Positions 26,208 through 34,837 of a DNA stretch of 64,000 nucleotides are shown here, piece after piece. The notes under the pieces were generated by a model that was given only the letters and a program-made list of their open reading frames with translations, had not been told where the DNA came from and did not search any database. Position 1 is the stretch's first letter. The number at the start of each line of letters is the position of its first letter. The stretch is from the NCBI RefSeq assembly GCF_001896205.1, contig NZ_MPNU01000001.1, forward strand, positions 3,708,032-3,772,031. The letters run 5' to 3'. The translations under genes were made by a program, and so were the position numbers. This DNA comes from Edwardsiella piscicida. Lineage in GTDB: Bacteria > Pseudomonadota > Gammaproteobacteria > Enterobacterales > Enterobacteriaceae.

Positions 26208-27554
26208 ATGGCTCACCTCGCATCAGTCGATCAATTCATGCAGCACGTCCAGCTGCGCGATCCCCATCAGCCGGAGTTTGCACAGGCCGTCCGTGAAGTC
26301 ATGACCACCCTGTGGCCCTTTCTGCAGCAGCACCCACACTACCGCGATAGCGCCCTGCTGGAGCGGCTGATCGAGCCGGAGCGAGTGATCCAATTTCGCG
26401 TCAGCTGGGTGGACGACCGTAACCAGGTGCAGGTAAATCGGGCCTGGCGCGTGCAGTTCAGCTCGGCCATTGGGCCATTCAAGGGCGGAATGCGCTTTCA
26501 TCCCTCGGTCAATCTGTCGATCCTCAAGTTTCTCGGCTTTGAGCAGACCTTTAAAAATGCGCTCACCACGCTGCCGATGGGCGGGGGAAAAGGCGGCAGC
26601 GATTTTAATCCTAAAGGGAAAAGCGACGGTGAGATCATGCGCTTCTGCCAGGCGCTGATGGCCGAGCTGTATCGCCATCTCGGCGCCGATACCGACGTGC
26701 CGGCGGGCGACATCGGCGTCGGCGGGCGTGAGGTCGGCTATATGGCGGGGATGATGAAAAAGCTCGCCAACAACACCGCCTGCGTGTTTACCGGCAAGGG
26801 GCTCTCCTTCGGCGGCAGCCTGATGCGCCCAGAGGCCACCGGCTATGGGCTGGTCTATTTTACCGATGCCATGCTCCGGCGCCACGCCATGGGGCTGGAG
26901 GGCATGCGCATCGCCGTTTCCGGCTCCGGTAACGTGGCGCAGTACGCCATCGAGAAGGCGATGGCGCTGGGGGCCAGGGTCGTTACCGCATCGGACTCCA
27001 ACGGCTGCGTGGTCGATGAGGCGGGATTTACCCCGGAGAAGCTGGCCCGCCTGTGCGCGATTAAGGCGACGCCGGATGGCCGGATCGCCGATTACGCCCG
27101 CGAGTTTGGTCTGATCTATCAGGAGGGACGCCAGCCTTGGCACGTGCCGGTCGATATCGCGCTGCCCTGCGCCACCCAGAATGAGCTGGATGCCGACGCC
27201 GCACAGGCCCTGATCGCCAACGGCGTTCGCGCCGTGGCCGAAGGGGCCAACATGCCCACCACCATTGAAGCGACCGATCGGTTCTTAGCGGCCGGCGTCC
27301 TGTTTGCCCCCGGCAAGGCGGCCAACGCCGGCGGGGTCGCGACCTCGGGACTGGAAATGGCGCAAAACGCCGCGCGCCTCGGCTGGCGCGCAGAGGAGGT
27401 CGATCGCCGTCTGCAGCAGATCATGCTGGATATCCATCAGGCCTGCGTCGACCACAGCGGCGGTCAGAGCGGGCCGGTGCACTACGTGCGCGGCGCCAAC
27501 ATCGCGGGCTTCGTGAAGGTCGCCGACGCCATGCTGGCGCAGGGCGTGCTGTAG
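26208..27554 (+). CDS. gdhA: NADP-specific glutamate dehydrogenase
   Basis: GdhA makes glutamate from 2-oxoglutarate and ammonium with NADPH, the ammonia-rich assimilation route. The 448-residue protein has the substrate motif KFLGFEQTFKNALTTLPMGGGKGGSDFNPKGKS, the PAGDIGVGGREVGYM stretch, and the nucleotide-binding loop SGSGNVAQYAIEK near residue 241. The C-terminal region (YVRGANIAGFVKVADAM) matches E. coli GdhA. AAGGAG lies 7 bases before the ATG. A 7-bp hairpin (CAGCCTA, 26135-26141, with TAGGCTG, 26147-26153) lies in the 5' region, and TATAGT (26123-26128) with TTGCGC (26098-26103) is a weak promoter candidate. The gene is inserted between dtpB and rsmJ relative to E. coli. Confidence 0.96.
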   Translation: MAHLASVDQFMQHVQLRDPHQPEFAQAVREVMTTLWPFLQQHPHYRDSALLERLIEPERVIQFRVSWVDDRNQVQVNRAWRVQFSSAIGPFKGGMRFHPSVNLSILKFLGFEQTFKNALTTLPMGGGKGGSDFNPKGKSDGEIMRFCQALMAELYRHLGADTDVPAGDIGVGGREVGYMAGMMKKLANNTACVFTGKGLSFGGSLMRPEATGYGLVYFTDAMLRRHAMGLEGMRIAVSGSGNVAQYAIEKAMALGARVVTASDSNGCVVDEAGFTPEKLARLCAIKATPDGRIADYAREFGLIYQEGRQPWHVPVDIALPCATQNELDADAAQALIANGVRAVAEGANMPTTIEATDRFLAAGVLFAPGKAANAGGVATSGLEMAQNAARLGWRAEEVDRRLQQIMLDIHQACVDHSGGQSGPVHYVRGANIAGFVKVADAMLAQGVL

Positions 27555-27563
27555 CCCATCATC

Positions 27564-29030
27564 CTACAGCGGCAGCGATAGGCGGAAACAGGCGCCCTGT
27601 CGCTGTCGCGCGATCAGGGCGATATCCCCGCCGTGCAGCTCCAGCATCCGTTTTACGATCAGCAGCCCCAGCCCGCCGGTGCCGTAACGCGTCCCGCTGG
27701 ATGACAGCGGCCGCTGGAACAACGCGCTGCGCAGCCCATCGGGGACGCCGGGGCCGCTGTCGCACAGCTCGACCCACAGCCGCCGCTCCTCCTGCCATAG
27801 GCGCACGACGATGCGCCCCTCCTGCGGCGTATGGCGTATGGCGTTATCCAGCAGGTTGGTCAGTACCCGCTCCATCATATGGATATCCGCCGAGATCAGC
27901 GGTAAACCCGTCGCGACGTCGGCGCTCAGCGTCAGGCCGCGGGCCTCGGCCGCCAGCTCAAACTTCTGAAACACATCCTGCAGCAGCTCGCTAAAAGAGA
28001 AAGGCTCACGCTGCGGCTTCACCGCACCGTACTCCAGGCGCGCCAGCTCAAACAGCTGCTGCGCCAGACGCCCGACCTTCTGGCTTTGGGCCAGCGCCGT
28101 ATCCAGGTAACGCCGTCGATCGGCGGCGCTCAGGGTATCCCGCTTCAGGCTCAGCGTCTCCAGATAGCCATGCAGCGACGTGAGGGGCGTGCGCAGATCG
28201 TGAGAGACGGTGGTGATAAACTCGCGCCGCTGGCGATCCTGATCGGCCAAACGCTGCCACTGCTCGGTGATCCGGCGCGCCATGCGGCCAAACGCCCGCT
28301 GCAGCTGGGCGACCTCATCCTCGCCACGGATCTGCTGCAGCGCGGTCAGCGTCGCCGGCTGCGCGGTCTCCAGCCCCTCGCGCTCCAGACGCCCCACCTG
28401 ACGCGTCAGGGCGTGAACCGGGCGGGTGACCCAGCGGTAGACCAGCAGCCAGGCCAGCAGCCCACAGATCAGGATCAGGGCTATCGACCAGCCGGCCATG
28501 CGCCAGGCGGAGCCGAAGCGAACGTCGTCGCTCAGCCGGTTGTAGTTCTCTCCCAGCAGCACCACATACAGATAGCCGCGCGGATGGCCGTTCAGCGACA
28601 GCGGCGCGGCGCTAAACACCTTGCGGGCATCTGGGCTGCGCGGGTCGTCGCCGTACAGCGGCAGCGGTTTTCCCGCCAGAAACGCCGCGATCGGCGCCAG
28701 ACTGACCTGATGGCGCACGATGCGTCCCGGCGGCGCCGCATCGCCGATGATCCGCCCCTGCTCATCCAGCAGATAGACCTCCACGCTGGGATTCACCGCC
28801 ATCAGCTGATCGAACAGGTTTTTTACCGACGCCGGATTCAGGCCGTCGGCCTGCAGCAGCGGGTTATGCTCGGCGATATGACGCGCCAGGTTCGCGGACA
28901 GGCGCTGGATCACCTGCTGGCTATACTGCGTATTACTGCGCAGCTGCAGCCAACCGGTTAGGGCGCTGCACACCAGCAGCAGCAGGGCAAACACCAGCGC
29001 CAGACGCTGCGACAGGCTCAGGCGGCTCAT
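27564..29030 (-). CDS. Two-component sensor histidine kinase, unassigned
   Basis: A 488-residue membrane sensor. TM1 is at about residues 9-25 and TM2 at about 180-200, bounding a roughly 150-residue periplasmic sensor domain (VEVYLLDEQGRIIGDA and PRGYLYVVLLGENY suggest a PAS/Cache-like fold). A HAMP domain follows (about 200-255). The HisKA phosphoacceptor is EFITTVSHDLRTPLTSLHGYLE, and the HATPase domain has N-box LLDNAIRHTPQEG and G-boxes DSGPGVP and GTGGLGLLIVKRM. Its start overlaps the regulator gene stop by four bases. The stimulus is unknown. It converges on gdhA, leaving nine bases between them. Confidence 0.9.
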   Translation of the reverse strand: MSRLSLSQRLALVFALLLLVCSALTGWLQLRSNTQYSQQVIQRLSANLARHIAEHNPLLQADGLNPASVKNLFDQLMAVNPSVEVYLLDEQGRIIGDAAPPGRIVRHQVSLAPIAAFLAGKPLPLYGDDPRSPDARKVFSAAPLSLNGHPRGYLYVVLLGENYNRLSDDVRFGSAWRMAGWSIALILICGLLAWLLVYRWVTRPVHALTRQVGRLEREGLETAQPATLTALQQIRGEDEVAQLQRAFGRMARRITEQWQRLADQDRQRREFITTVSHDLRTPLTSLHGYLETLSLKRDTLSAADRRRYLDTALAQSQKVGRLAQQLFELARLEYGAVKPQREPFSFSELLQDVFQKFELAAEARGLTLSADVATGLPLISADIHMMERVLTNLLDNAIRHTPQEGRIVVRLWQEERRLWVELCDSGPGVPDGLRSALFQRPLSSSGTRYGTGGLGLLIVKRMLELHGGDIALIARQRQGACFRLSLPL

Positions 29031-29740
29031 ACCGCTCCCCCTGCGTCGGCGAACTTGTAGCCGGCGCCCCAGACGGTCAGGATCAGCGCCGGCTCGGCGG
29101 GATCGGCCTCGATCTTGGTGCGCAGGCGATTAATATGGGTATTGACCGTATGCTCGTAGCCGTCGTGCTGGTATCCCCACACCTTGTCCAATAGCTGCAG
29201 ACGTGAAAATACCTGCCCGGGGTGACGGGCAAAGAAGTACAGCAGATCGAATTCGCGCGGCGTAAGCTCGATCGGCCGCTCTCCCACCCACACCACCCGC
29301 GCCATGGGATCGATGGTCAGCGGGCCATAGCTCAGGCGTCCCCCCTCCAGCATCAGGTTGCGGCCCATCGCCTCCTGGCGACGAAACAGCGCCTTTACCC
29401 GGGCGACCAACTCAATCATAGAAAACGGCTTGGCCAGATAATCGTCGGCCCCCAGCTCCAGCCCCAGCACTCGGTGAACCTCGCTGGAGCGGGCGCTGGT
29501 GATGATGATCGGGGTATAGCGGGTCATGGCGCGCACCCGGCGGCAGATATCCAGCCCATCCACGCCCGGCAGCATCAGATCGAGGATCAGCGCATCCCAT
29601 CCACCCTGTTCAACCAGCGCCATCCCCCGATCGCCGTCGGCGGCATGGGTCACCTGGTATCCCTCATCGCACAGATGCAGCATCAGCAGTTCGGCAATCA
29701 GCGTGTCATCCTCTACCACCAGAATTCGTTTCCCCGTCAT
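29027..29740 (-). CDS. OmpR-family response regulator, unassigned
   Basis: Partner of the kinase encoded immediately downstream. The receiver domain (about residues 4-115) has acidic residues in VVEDDTLI, the phosphorylatable Asp in LILDLMLPG, Thr/Ser in IIITSARSS and Lys in YLAKPF. The winged-helix DNA-binding domain (about 140-235) has LTPREFDLLYFFARHPGQVFSR and VNTHINRLRTKIE. The ATG at 29740 (MTGKRILVVEDD) was chosen because a GGGGGAG lies six bases before it; a TTG at 29758 has no ribosome-binding site. It is divergent from the sugar operon at 30269, which it might regulate. That link is inference. Confidence 0.9.
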   Translation of the reverse strand: MTGKRILVVEDDTLIAELLMLHLCDEGYQVTHAADGDRGMALVEQGGWDALILDLMLPGVDGLDICRRVRAMTRYTPIIITSARSSEVHRVLGLELGADDYLAKPFSMIELVARVKALFRRQEAMGRNLMLEGGRLSYGPLTIDPMARVVWVGERPIELTPREFDLLYFFARHPGQVFSRLQLLDKVWGYQHDGYEHTVNTHINRLRTKIEADPAEPALILTVWGAGYKFADAGGAV

Positions 29741-30268
29741 CACCGACTCCCCCATCAACGTTTTTTCCAGTCTACATGGCCTGCCAAGGACGAGTTATCA
29801 CATTTTGTTTATAACCCCGCCATCCCGGCGATATGGTGTTTACTTTCAGTCAAAGCAACGGAAAACGCCCCCCTTGATAGAAGCGCGCGCCGCGGGTGAG
29901 GTGATAGACATCGTTCGCAGCAGCAATAAATTTCATGAATTTAAATTGCATTATCGTTTCATCTCACAAATATAAATATTCACCGATTATCGCCCATCCA
30001 ATGCATACTTTTTGCGTACCACTGCTAAGCCGTATGCTAATAAATAGATAATAAAATGATCCAATAAACATGATATTTAACACCTTGAAGGTAATAAAAT
30101 TACGGCAATCATTAATAGACACCGTTTTTTAACCATTATTTTTCCATTATTTTACAGTAATGGGCATAGATCACGTTTTATCACCCATGGGCAGCCAATC
30201 GTTTCCATTCTTCATTACCCTTTCCGTCATGAATTTTCCCGGGCTCTTACAACAACAAAGGTTCAGCC
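29741..30268. promoter_or_regulatory. Regulatory region between the two-component genes and the sugar operon
   Basis: These 528 AT-rich bases contain no gene. A possible CRP site at 30157-30178 has a good right half (TAGATCACGTTT) and a poor left half. A small palindrome AAATT/AATTT lies at 29928-29942. No LacI-, DeoR- or AraC-type regulator gene accompanies the operon, so control could come from CRP and from the divergent two-component system. AAAGG precedes the ATG at 30269. Confidence 0.4.
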
Positions 30269-31261
30269 ATGAAATTCAAACTCGCCTTGCTCACTACCGC
30301 CCTAGCCTCTGCGTGCATGTTTTCGGCCCCGACGTTTGCCGCAGAAAAAGCAGAAAAGCATGACATTGCCGTGGTCGCTAAAGTCACCGGTATCCCGTGG
30401 TTCAACCGCATGGAAACCGGGGTAAACCAAGCGGCGCAGCAGTTGGACGTCAACGCCTACCAGACCGGACCCGCCACGCCGGACCCGGCTCAGCAGGTCA
30501 AGGTTATCGAGGATCTGATCGCCAAAAACGTGGATGCCATCATCGTGGTGCCCAACGATGCCAAGGTGCTGGAGCCGGTGCTGAAGAAGGCGCGGGACAA
30601 GGGGATCGTGGTACTGACCCATGAGTCACCGGATCAGCAGATCGGCCAATGGGATATCGAAACCATCGATAGCCAGAAATACGCGCAGGCCAACGTCGAT
30701 GCGCTGGCCAAGGCGATGGGTGGCAAAGGGGGCTACGCCATCTACGTCGGCTCCCTGACCGTGCCGCTGCACAACGCCTGGGCTGACTACGCCGTGAAGT
30801 ACCAGAAAGAGAAGTATCCGGAGATGTTCGAAGTCACCTCGCGTCTGCCGGTGGCCGAAAGCATCGATAAATCCTACGCCACCACGCTGGATCTGATGAA
30901 GACCTACCCTCAGCTGAAGGGGATTATCGGCTTTGGCTCTCTCGGCCCCATCGGCGCAGGTCAGGCGGTCGCCAAGAAACGCGCCAAGGATAAGGTGGCC
31001 GTGGTTGGGATCGCCATGCCATCCCAGGCGGCACCGTATCTGATCCGCGGCGATATCAAGCAGGTATTGCTGTGGGATCCGAAAGACGCAGGCTATGCGC
31101 TGGTGACCGTGGCCGATCGCCTGCTGCAGGGCCAGGAGGTCAAACCGGACCTGAGCATTGAAGGACTGGGCAAAGCGGATGTGGATACGAAAGATCACGT
31201 CATCCGCTTCAATAAAATATTAGAAGTGACCAAAGATAACGCCCAGTCACTCGGTTTCTGA
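30269..31261 (+). CDS. Sugar ABC transporter periplasmic binding protein (LsrB/RhaS-like)
   Basis: A 330-residue class-I periplasmic binding protein that captures substrate for the ABC importer encoded next. The signal peptide is MKFKLALLTTALASACMFSA with cleavage after PTFA. The mature protein follows the LsrB/RhaS pattern: IAVVAKVTGIPWFNRMETGV, GPATPDPAQQVKVIEDLI, DAIIVVPND, and KVAVVGIAMPSQAAPYLIRG, ending in a VIRFNKILEV segment. LsrB binds AI-2 and RhaS binds rhamnose. The downstream kinase suggests a pentose or pentitol here, but the ligand cannot be read from the sequence. A GC hairpin (31300-31320) after the stop could reduce read-through, so that binding protein is made in excess. 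Confidence 0.88.
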   Translation: MKFKLALLTTALASACMFSAPTFAAEKAEKHDIAVVAKVTGIPWFNRMETGVNQAAQQLDVNAYQTGPATPDPAQQVKVIEDLIAKNVDAIIVVPNDAKVLEPVLKKARDKGIVVLTHESPDQQIGQWDIETIDSQKYAQANVDALAKAMGGKGGYAIYVGSLTVPLHNAWADYAVKYQKEKYPEMFEVTSRLPVAESIDKSYATTLDLMKTYPQLKGIIGFGSLGPIGAGQAVAKKRAKDKVAVVGIAMPSQAAPYLIRGDIKQVLLWDPKDAGYALVTVADRLLQGQEVKPDLSIEGLGKADVDTKDHVIRFNKILEVTKDNAQSLGF

Positions 31262-31299
31262 TTCCGGCTCACGGCCGCCATCACCAGGGAAACCCACAC

Positions 31300-31320
31300 C
31301 GCCGGCCGCACGGGCCGGCG
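31300..31320 (+). terminator. Intra-operon hairpin after the binding-protein gene
   Basis: CGCCGGCC (31300-31307) pairs with GGCCGGCG (31313-31320) around a five-base loop. There is no T tract. Hairpins in this position often set the ratio of binding protein to transporter. Confidence 0.4.
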
Positions 31321-31387
31321 CTCAGGAATATTTTCTCCATCGTTATACGACGACGCCCCTCCGGGGGCGTCCGGCGGAGTATTGCCC

Positions 31388-32884
31388 ATGAACAGCAGCG
31401 CATTCATCACGCTTGAAAACATCAGTAAACAGTTTCCCGGCGTGCTGGCTCTGGATCGGGTCAGCCTGACGCTGAATAAAGGCGAGGTACACTGCCTGGC
31501 CGGCCAGAACGGCTGTGGCAAAAGCACCATCATCAAAATCATCTCCGGCGTCTATCAGCCGGAAAAGGGGGCTCGCCTCCTGATCGATGGCAAACTGTTC
31601 CACCAGCTCACCCCCTCACTCTCCGCCCACTACGGCGTGCAGGTTATCTATCAAGATCTGTCGCTGTTTCCGAACTTCAGCGTGGCGGAAAACATCGCCA
31701 TTCATCGCTACCAGCCGGGCGGCGATCTGTGGGTACGCCGCCGCGCCATGCGGCAGCAGGCGCTGGCGGCGATGCAGCGCATCGGCGTGACGCTCGATCC
31801 GGACAAGAAGGTGGAGAAGCTGTCGATCGCCGATCGTCAGCTGGTCGCCATCTGCCGCGCCATCGCCGCCGATGCCCGCCTGGTGATCATGGATGAGCCC
31901 ACCGCCTCCCTGACCCGCCAAGAGGTCAACGGTCTGCTGCGCGTGGTCAATGAGCTGAAGAGCGCGGGCATTTGCGTGGTCTTCGTCAGCCACCGTCTGG
32001 ATGAGGTGATGGAGGTGGCCGATCGCATCAGCGTGATGCGCGACGGCAAGCTGGTCGGCACCTGGCCCGCCAGCGAGCTGGACAGCCACGAGCTGGCCTT
32101 CCTGATGACCGGCCAACGCTTCCACTATACGCCGCTGCCGGCCTATGACGCCTCAACGGCGGCGCCGCGCCTGGCGCTGCGCAACCTGACCCGACGCGGC
32201 AAATATCACGATATCAGCCTGACGCTGCACCAGGGCGAAATCGTCTCTATCGTCGGCCTGCTGGGCGCCGGACGCACCGAGCTGTGCCTGAGCCTGTTCG
32301 GCATGACCCGCCCCGACAGCGGCGAGATCTGCATCGACGGCCAGGCGGTCACCCTGAGCAGCAACCGCGACGCCATCCGCCACGGCATCGGCTACGTCTC
32401 GGAGGATCGCCTGACCCAGGGGCTGATCATGGATCAGTCCATCTATGACAACACCATCGTGACCGTCTTCGACCAGCTGCACACCAAGGCCGGACTGCTC
32501 GATCATCAGCGCGCCAATGCGCTGGTTCAGCGACTGATCCGTGAGCTGAATATCAAGGTGGCCGACAGCGCGCTGCCGGTCAAGACCCTCTCCGGCGGCA
32601 ATGCGCAGCGCATCGCCATCGCCAAGTGGGTCGCGACCCGCCCCCGCATTCTGATCCTCGATTCGCCGACCGTCGGCGTCGATATCGCCAACAAAGAAGG
32701 GATCTACCAGATCGCCCGCGATCTGGCCCAGCAGGGCATGGCGGTGCTGATGATCTGCGATGAGATCCCGGAGGCCTACTACAACAGCCACCGCATCCTG
32801 GTGATGCGCCGAGGCGCCCTGGTGGCTGAATTTTTACCGCAGCGCTGCTGCGAACAGGATATTGCCGAGGTGGTCAATGCATAA
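31388..32884 (+). CDS. Sugar ABC transporter ATP-binding protein (RbsA/LsrA type)
   Basis: A 498-residue tandem ATPase with two nucleotide-binding domains, powering the importer. Domain 1 (about residues 5-245) has Walker A GQNGCGKST, the RbsA-type signature LSIADRQ and Walker B LVIMDEPTAS. Domain 2 (about 255-495) has the degenerate Walker A GLLGAGRTE, a full signature LSGGNAQR, and Walker B LILDSPTVGVD, with Ser where most relatives have Glu. The ATG at 31388 follows GGAG by 8 bases. Its 3' end overlaps the first permease gene by eight bases, indicating coupling. Confidence 0.93.
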   Translation: MNSSAFITLENISKQFPGVLALDRVSLTLNKGEVHCLAGQNGCGKSTIIKIISGVYQPEKGARLLIDGKLFHQLTPSLSAHYGVQVIYQDLSLFPNFSVAENIAIHRYQPGGDLWVRRRAMRQQALAAMQRIGVTLDPDKKVEKLSIADRQLVAICRAIAADARLVIMDEPTASLTRQEVNGLLRVVNELKSAGICVVFVSHRLDEVMEVADRISVMRDGKLVGTWPASELDSHELAFLMTGQRFHYTPLPAYDASTAAPRLALRNLTRRGKYHDISLTLHQGEIVSIVGLLGAGRTELCLSLFGMTRPDSGEICIDGQAVTLSSNRDAIRHGIGYVSEDRLTQGLIMDQSIYDNTIVTVFDQLHTKAGLLDHQRANALVQRLIRELNIKVADSALPVKTLSGGNAQRIAIAKWVATRPRILILDSPTVGVDIANKEGIYQIARDLAQQGMAVLMICDEIPEAYYNSHRILVMRRGALVAEFLPQRCCEQDIAEVVNA

Positions 32885-33866
32885 CGCCTTCCTTTCCCGC
32901 CTGGCGGGGCGACACGAAGCCTATCTCGGGCTGCTGGTCATCGCCCTGGCGCTGGGGCTCTCGCTGGCAACCGATGAGTTCTTCTCGCTGGGTAACCTGA
33001 CGGACGTCGCCACCAGCTACGCCATTCTCGGGATCCTGGCCTGCGGCCTGTTCGTGGTGCTGATCGCCGGCGGGATCGATATCTCCTTCCCGGCGATGAC
33101 CGCCATCGCCCAGTACGTGATGGCCAGCTGGATCATCACCCACGGCGGCAGCTTTCCGCTGGCCTTCGCCATGGCCATCGCCGTGGGGCTGCTGCTGGGG
33201 CTGTGTAACGGTTTCTTGGTCTACTGGCTGCGAGTACCGGCGATCATCATTACCATCGCGACCCTGAATCTCTACTATGGGCTGCTGGTCTACCTGACCA
33301 AGGGCACCTGGCTGTACGGCTTTCCCGACTGGTTTATGGAGGGGGTCAACTACCTCTCCTTTACCGGCGCCGACGGCTATGACTATGGTCTGACGCTGCC
33401 GCTGCTGTGCCTGGGCGGCACCGTCGCGCTGACCGCCGTGCTGATGAACCACACCCGCCTCGGGCGTCAGATCTATGCCATGGGCGGCAACCGCGACGCC
33501 GCCTCTCGCCTGGGCATGAACCTGCTGCGTCTGCACTTCTATGTCTACGGCTATATGGGGATCCTGGCCGGCGTGGCGGCGGTGGTTCAGGCACAGATCA
33601 CCCAGTCGGTGGCGCCTAACTCGCTGCTCGGCTTTGAGCTGACGGTGCTGGCGGCGGTGGTGCTCGGCGGCACCAGCATGGCCGGCGGGCGCGGTACCCT
33701 GACCGGCACCCTGCTGGGGGTCATTCTGCTGGCCTTTTTGCAGAACGGCCTAACGCTGCTCGGCGTCTCCTCCTACTGGCATACGGTACTCAGCGGACTG
33801 ATCATCCTGATCAGCATCAGCAGCACCGCCTGGAACGAAAAACGCAAACTGGCCAAGGAGCTATAA
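32877..33866 (+). CDS. Sugar ABC transporter permease 1 (BPD_transp_2 family)
   Basis: A 329-residue inner-membrane permease with about ten helices, typical of RbsC/LsrC-like sugar importers. The family segment GFELTVLAAVVLGGTSMAGGRGTLTGTLLGV (about residues 250-280) and GGIDISFPAMTAIAQY near residue 65 are clear. The ATG at 32877 (MHNAFLSRLAG) overlaps the ATPase gene by eight bases. It pairs with the second permease gene, which begins one base after its stop. Confidence 0.92.
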   Translation: MHNAFLSRLAGRHEAYLGLLVIALALGLSLATDEFFSLGNLTDVATSYAILGILACGLFVVLIAGGIDISFPAMTAIAQYVMASWIITHGGSFPLAFAMAIAVGLLLGLCNGFLVYWLRVPAIIITIATLNLYYGLLVYLTKGTWLYGFPDWFMEGVNYLSFTGADGYDYGLTLPLLCLGGTVALTAVLMNHTRLGRQIYAMGGNRDAASRLGMNLLRLHFYVYGYMGILAGVAAVVQAQITQSVAPNSLLGFELTVLAAVVLGGTSMAGGRGTLTGTLLGVILLAFLQNGLTLLGVSSYWHTVLSGLIILISISSTAWNEKRKLAKEL

Positions 33867-33867
33867 C

Positions 33868-34821
33868 ATGAACGCCTTTGCGCGCCTGCTGCCCGGCGAT
33901 CGCATCATTCGCCTGCAGTGCCTGATTATCGTTGTCGTCGCGCTGCTGTTTTCCGCGCTGCTCGGCAGCCGCTTCTTCAGCGTAGCCAACTTTCAATCCA
34001 TCGCTTCCCAGCTGCCGATCCTGGGCATGCTGGCGCTCGGCATGGGCGTGACCATGCTGACCGGCGGCATTAACCTGTCGATCATCGCCGGTGCCAACGC
34101 CTGCTCGCTGGTGATGGCCGCCATTATCGTCAGCCACCCCGACCAGCCGGCCTTCCTGGTGCTGGCGCTGCTGGCGGGTCTACTGGTGGCCGTCGCGATC
34201 GGCGCCCTCAACGGTGCCCTGATCGCCTGGGTCGGCGTGTCGCCGATTCTGGCGACGCTGGGCACCATGACGCTGCTCACCGGACTCAATATCCTGCTCT
34301 CCAACGGCGCGGTGATCGCCGGCTTCCCGCCGCTGATCCAGCAGCTCGGCAGCGCCTCCCTGCTGGGGATCCCCCTGGCCATGCTGCTGTTCCTGGCCGT
34401 CGCCGCCGCGCTGTGGCTCCTGCTGGAGCACACCACCTTAGGACGCAGCCTGTATCTGGTCGGCTCCAACCAACAGGCGACCCGCTTCAGCGGAGTGGAC
34501 ACCGCCCGCGTACAGATCGCCGTCTATATCATTTCGGCCCTGCTCGGCTGGGCCGCGGCGCTGCTGATGATGGCCAAGTTCAACTCGGCCAAGGCCGGCT
34601 ACGGGGAGTCCTACCTGCTGGTCACGATTCTGGCCTCCGTGCTCGGCGGGATTAACCCGGACGGCGGATTTGGCCGTATTCTGGGGCTGGTGCTGGCGCT
34701 GATCGTGCTGCAGATGCTGGAGAGCGGACTCAATTTGCTGGGCGTCAGCAGCTACCTGACCATGGCCCTGTGGGGCGGTGTGCTGATCCTGTTTATTGCA
34801 TTACAGAATCGAACAGCCTGA
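33868..34821 (+). CDS. Sugar ABC transporter permease 2 (BPD_transp_2 family)
   Basis: The second 317-residue permease of the importer, with about nine to ten helices. Family landmarks are LGMGVTMLTGGINLSIIAGANA near residue 57, TLGRSLYLVGSNQQATRFSGVD, and LVTILASVLGGINPDGGFGRI. One base separates it from the first permease gene. The channel is therefore presumably a heterodimer, as in Lsr and rhamnose systems. Confidence 0.92.
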   Translation: MNAFARLLPGDRIIRLQCLIIVVVALLFSALLGSRFFSVANFQSIASQLPILGMLALGMGVTMLTGGINLSIIAGANACSLVMAAIIVSHPDQPAFLVLALLAGLLVAVAIGALNGALIAWVGVSPILATLGTMTLLTGLNILLSNGAVIAGFPPLIQQLGSASLLGIPLAMLLFLAVAAALWLLLEHTTLGRSLYLVGSNQQATRFSGVDTARVQIAVYIISALLGWAAALLMMAKFNSAKAGYGESYLLVTILASVLGGINPDGGFGRILGLVLALIVLQMLESGLNLLGVSSYLTMALWGGVLILFIALQNRTA

Positions 34822-34837
34822 TTTCAGGAGAAAATTC

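Noticed and set aside
28086-28961. Plus-strand 291-codon frame within the histidine kinase gene
   Set aside because: Antisense shadow, Gln/Arg-rich low-complexity translation with no ribosome-binding site.
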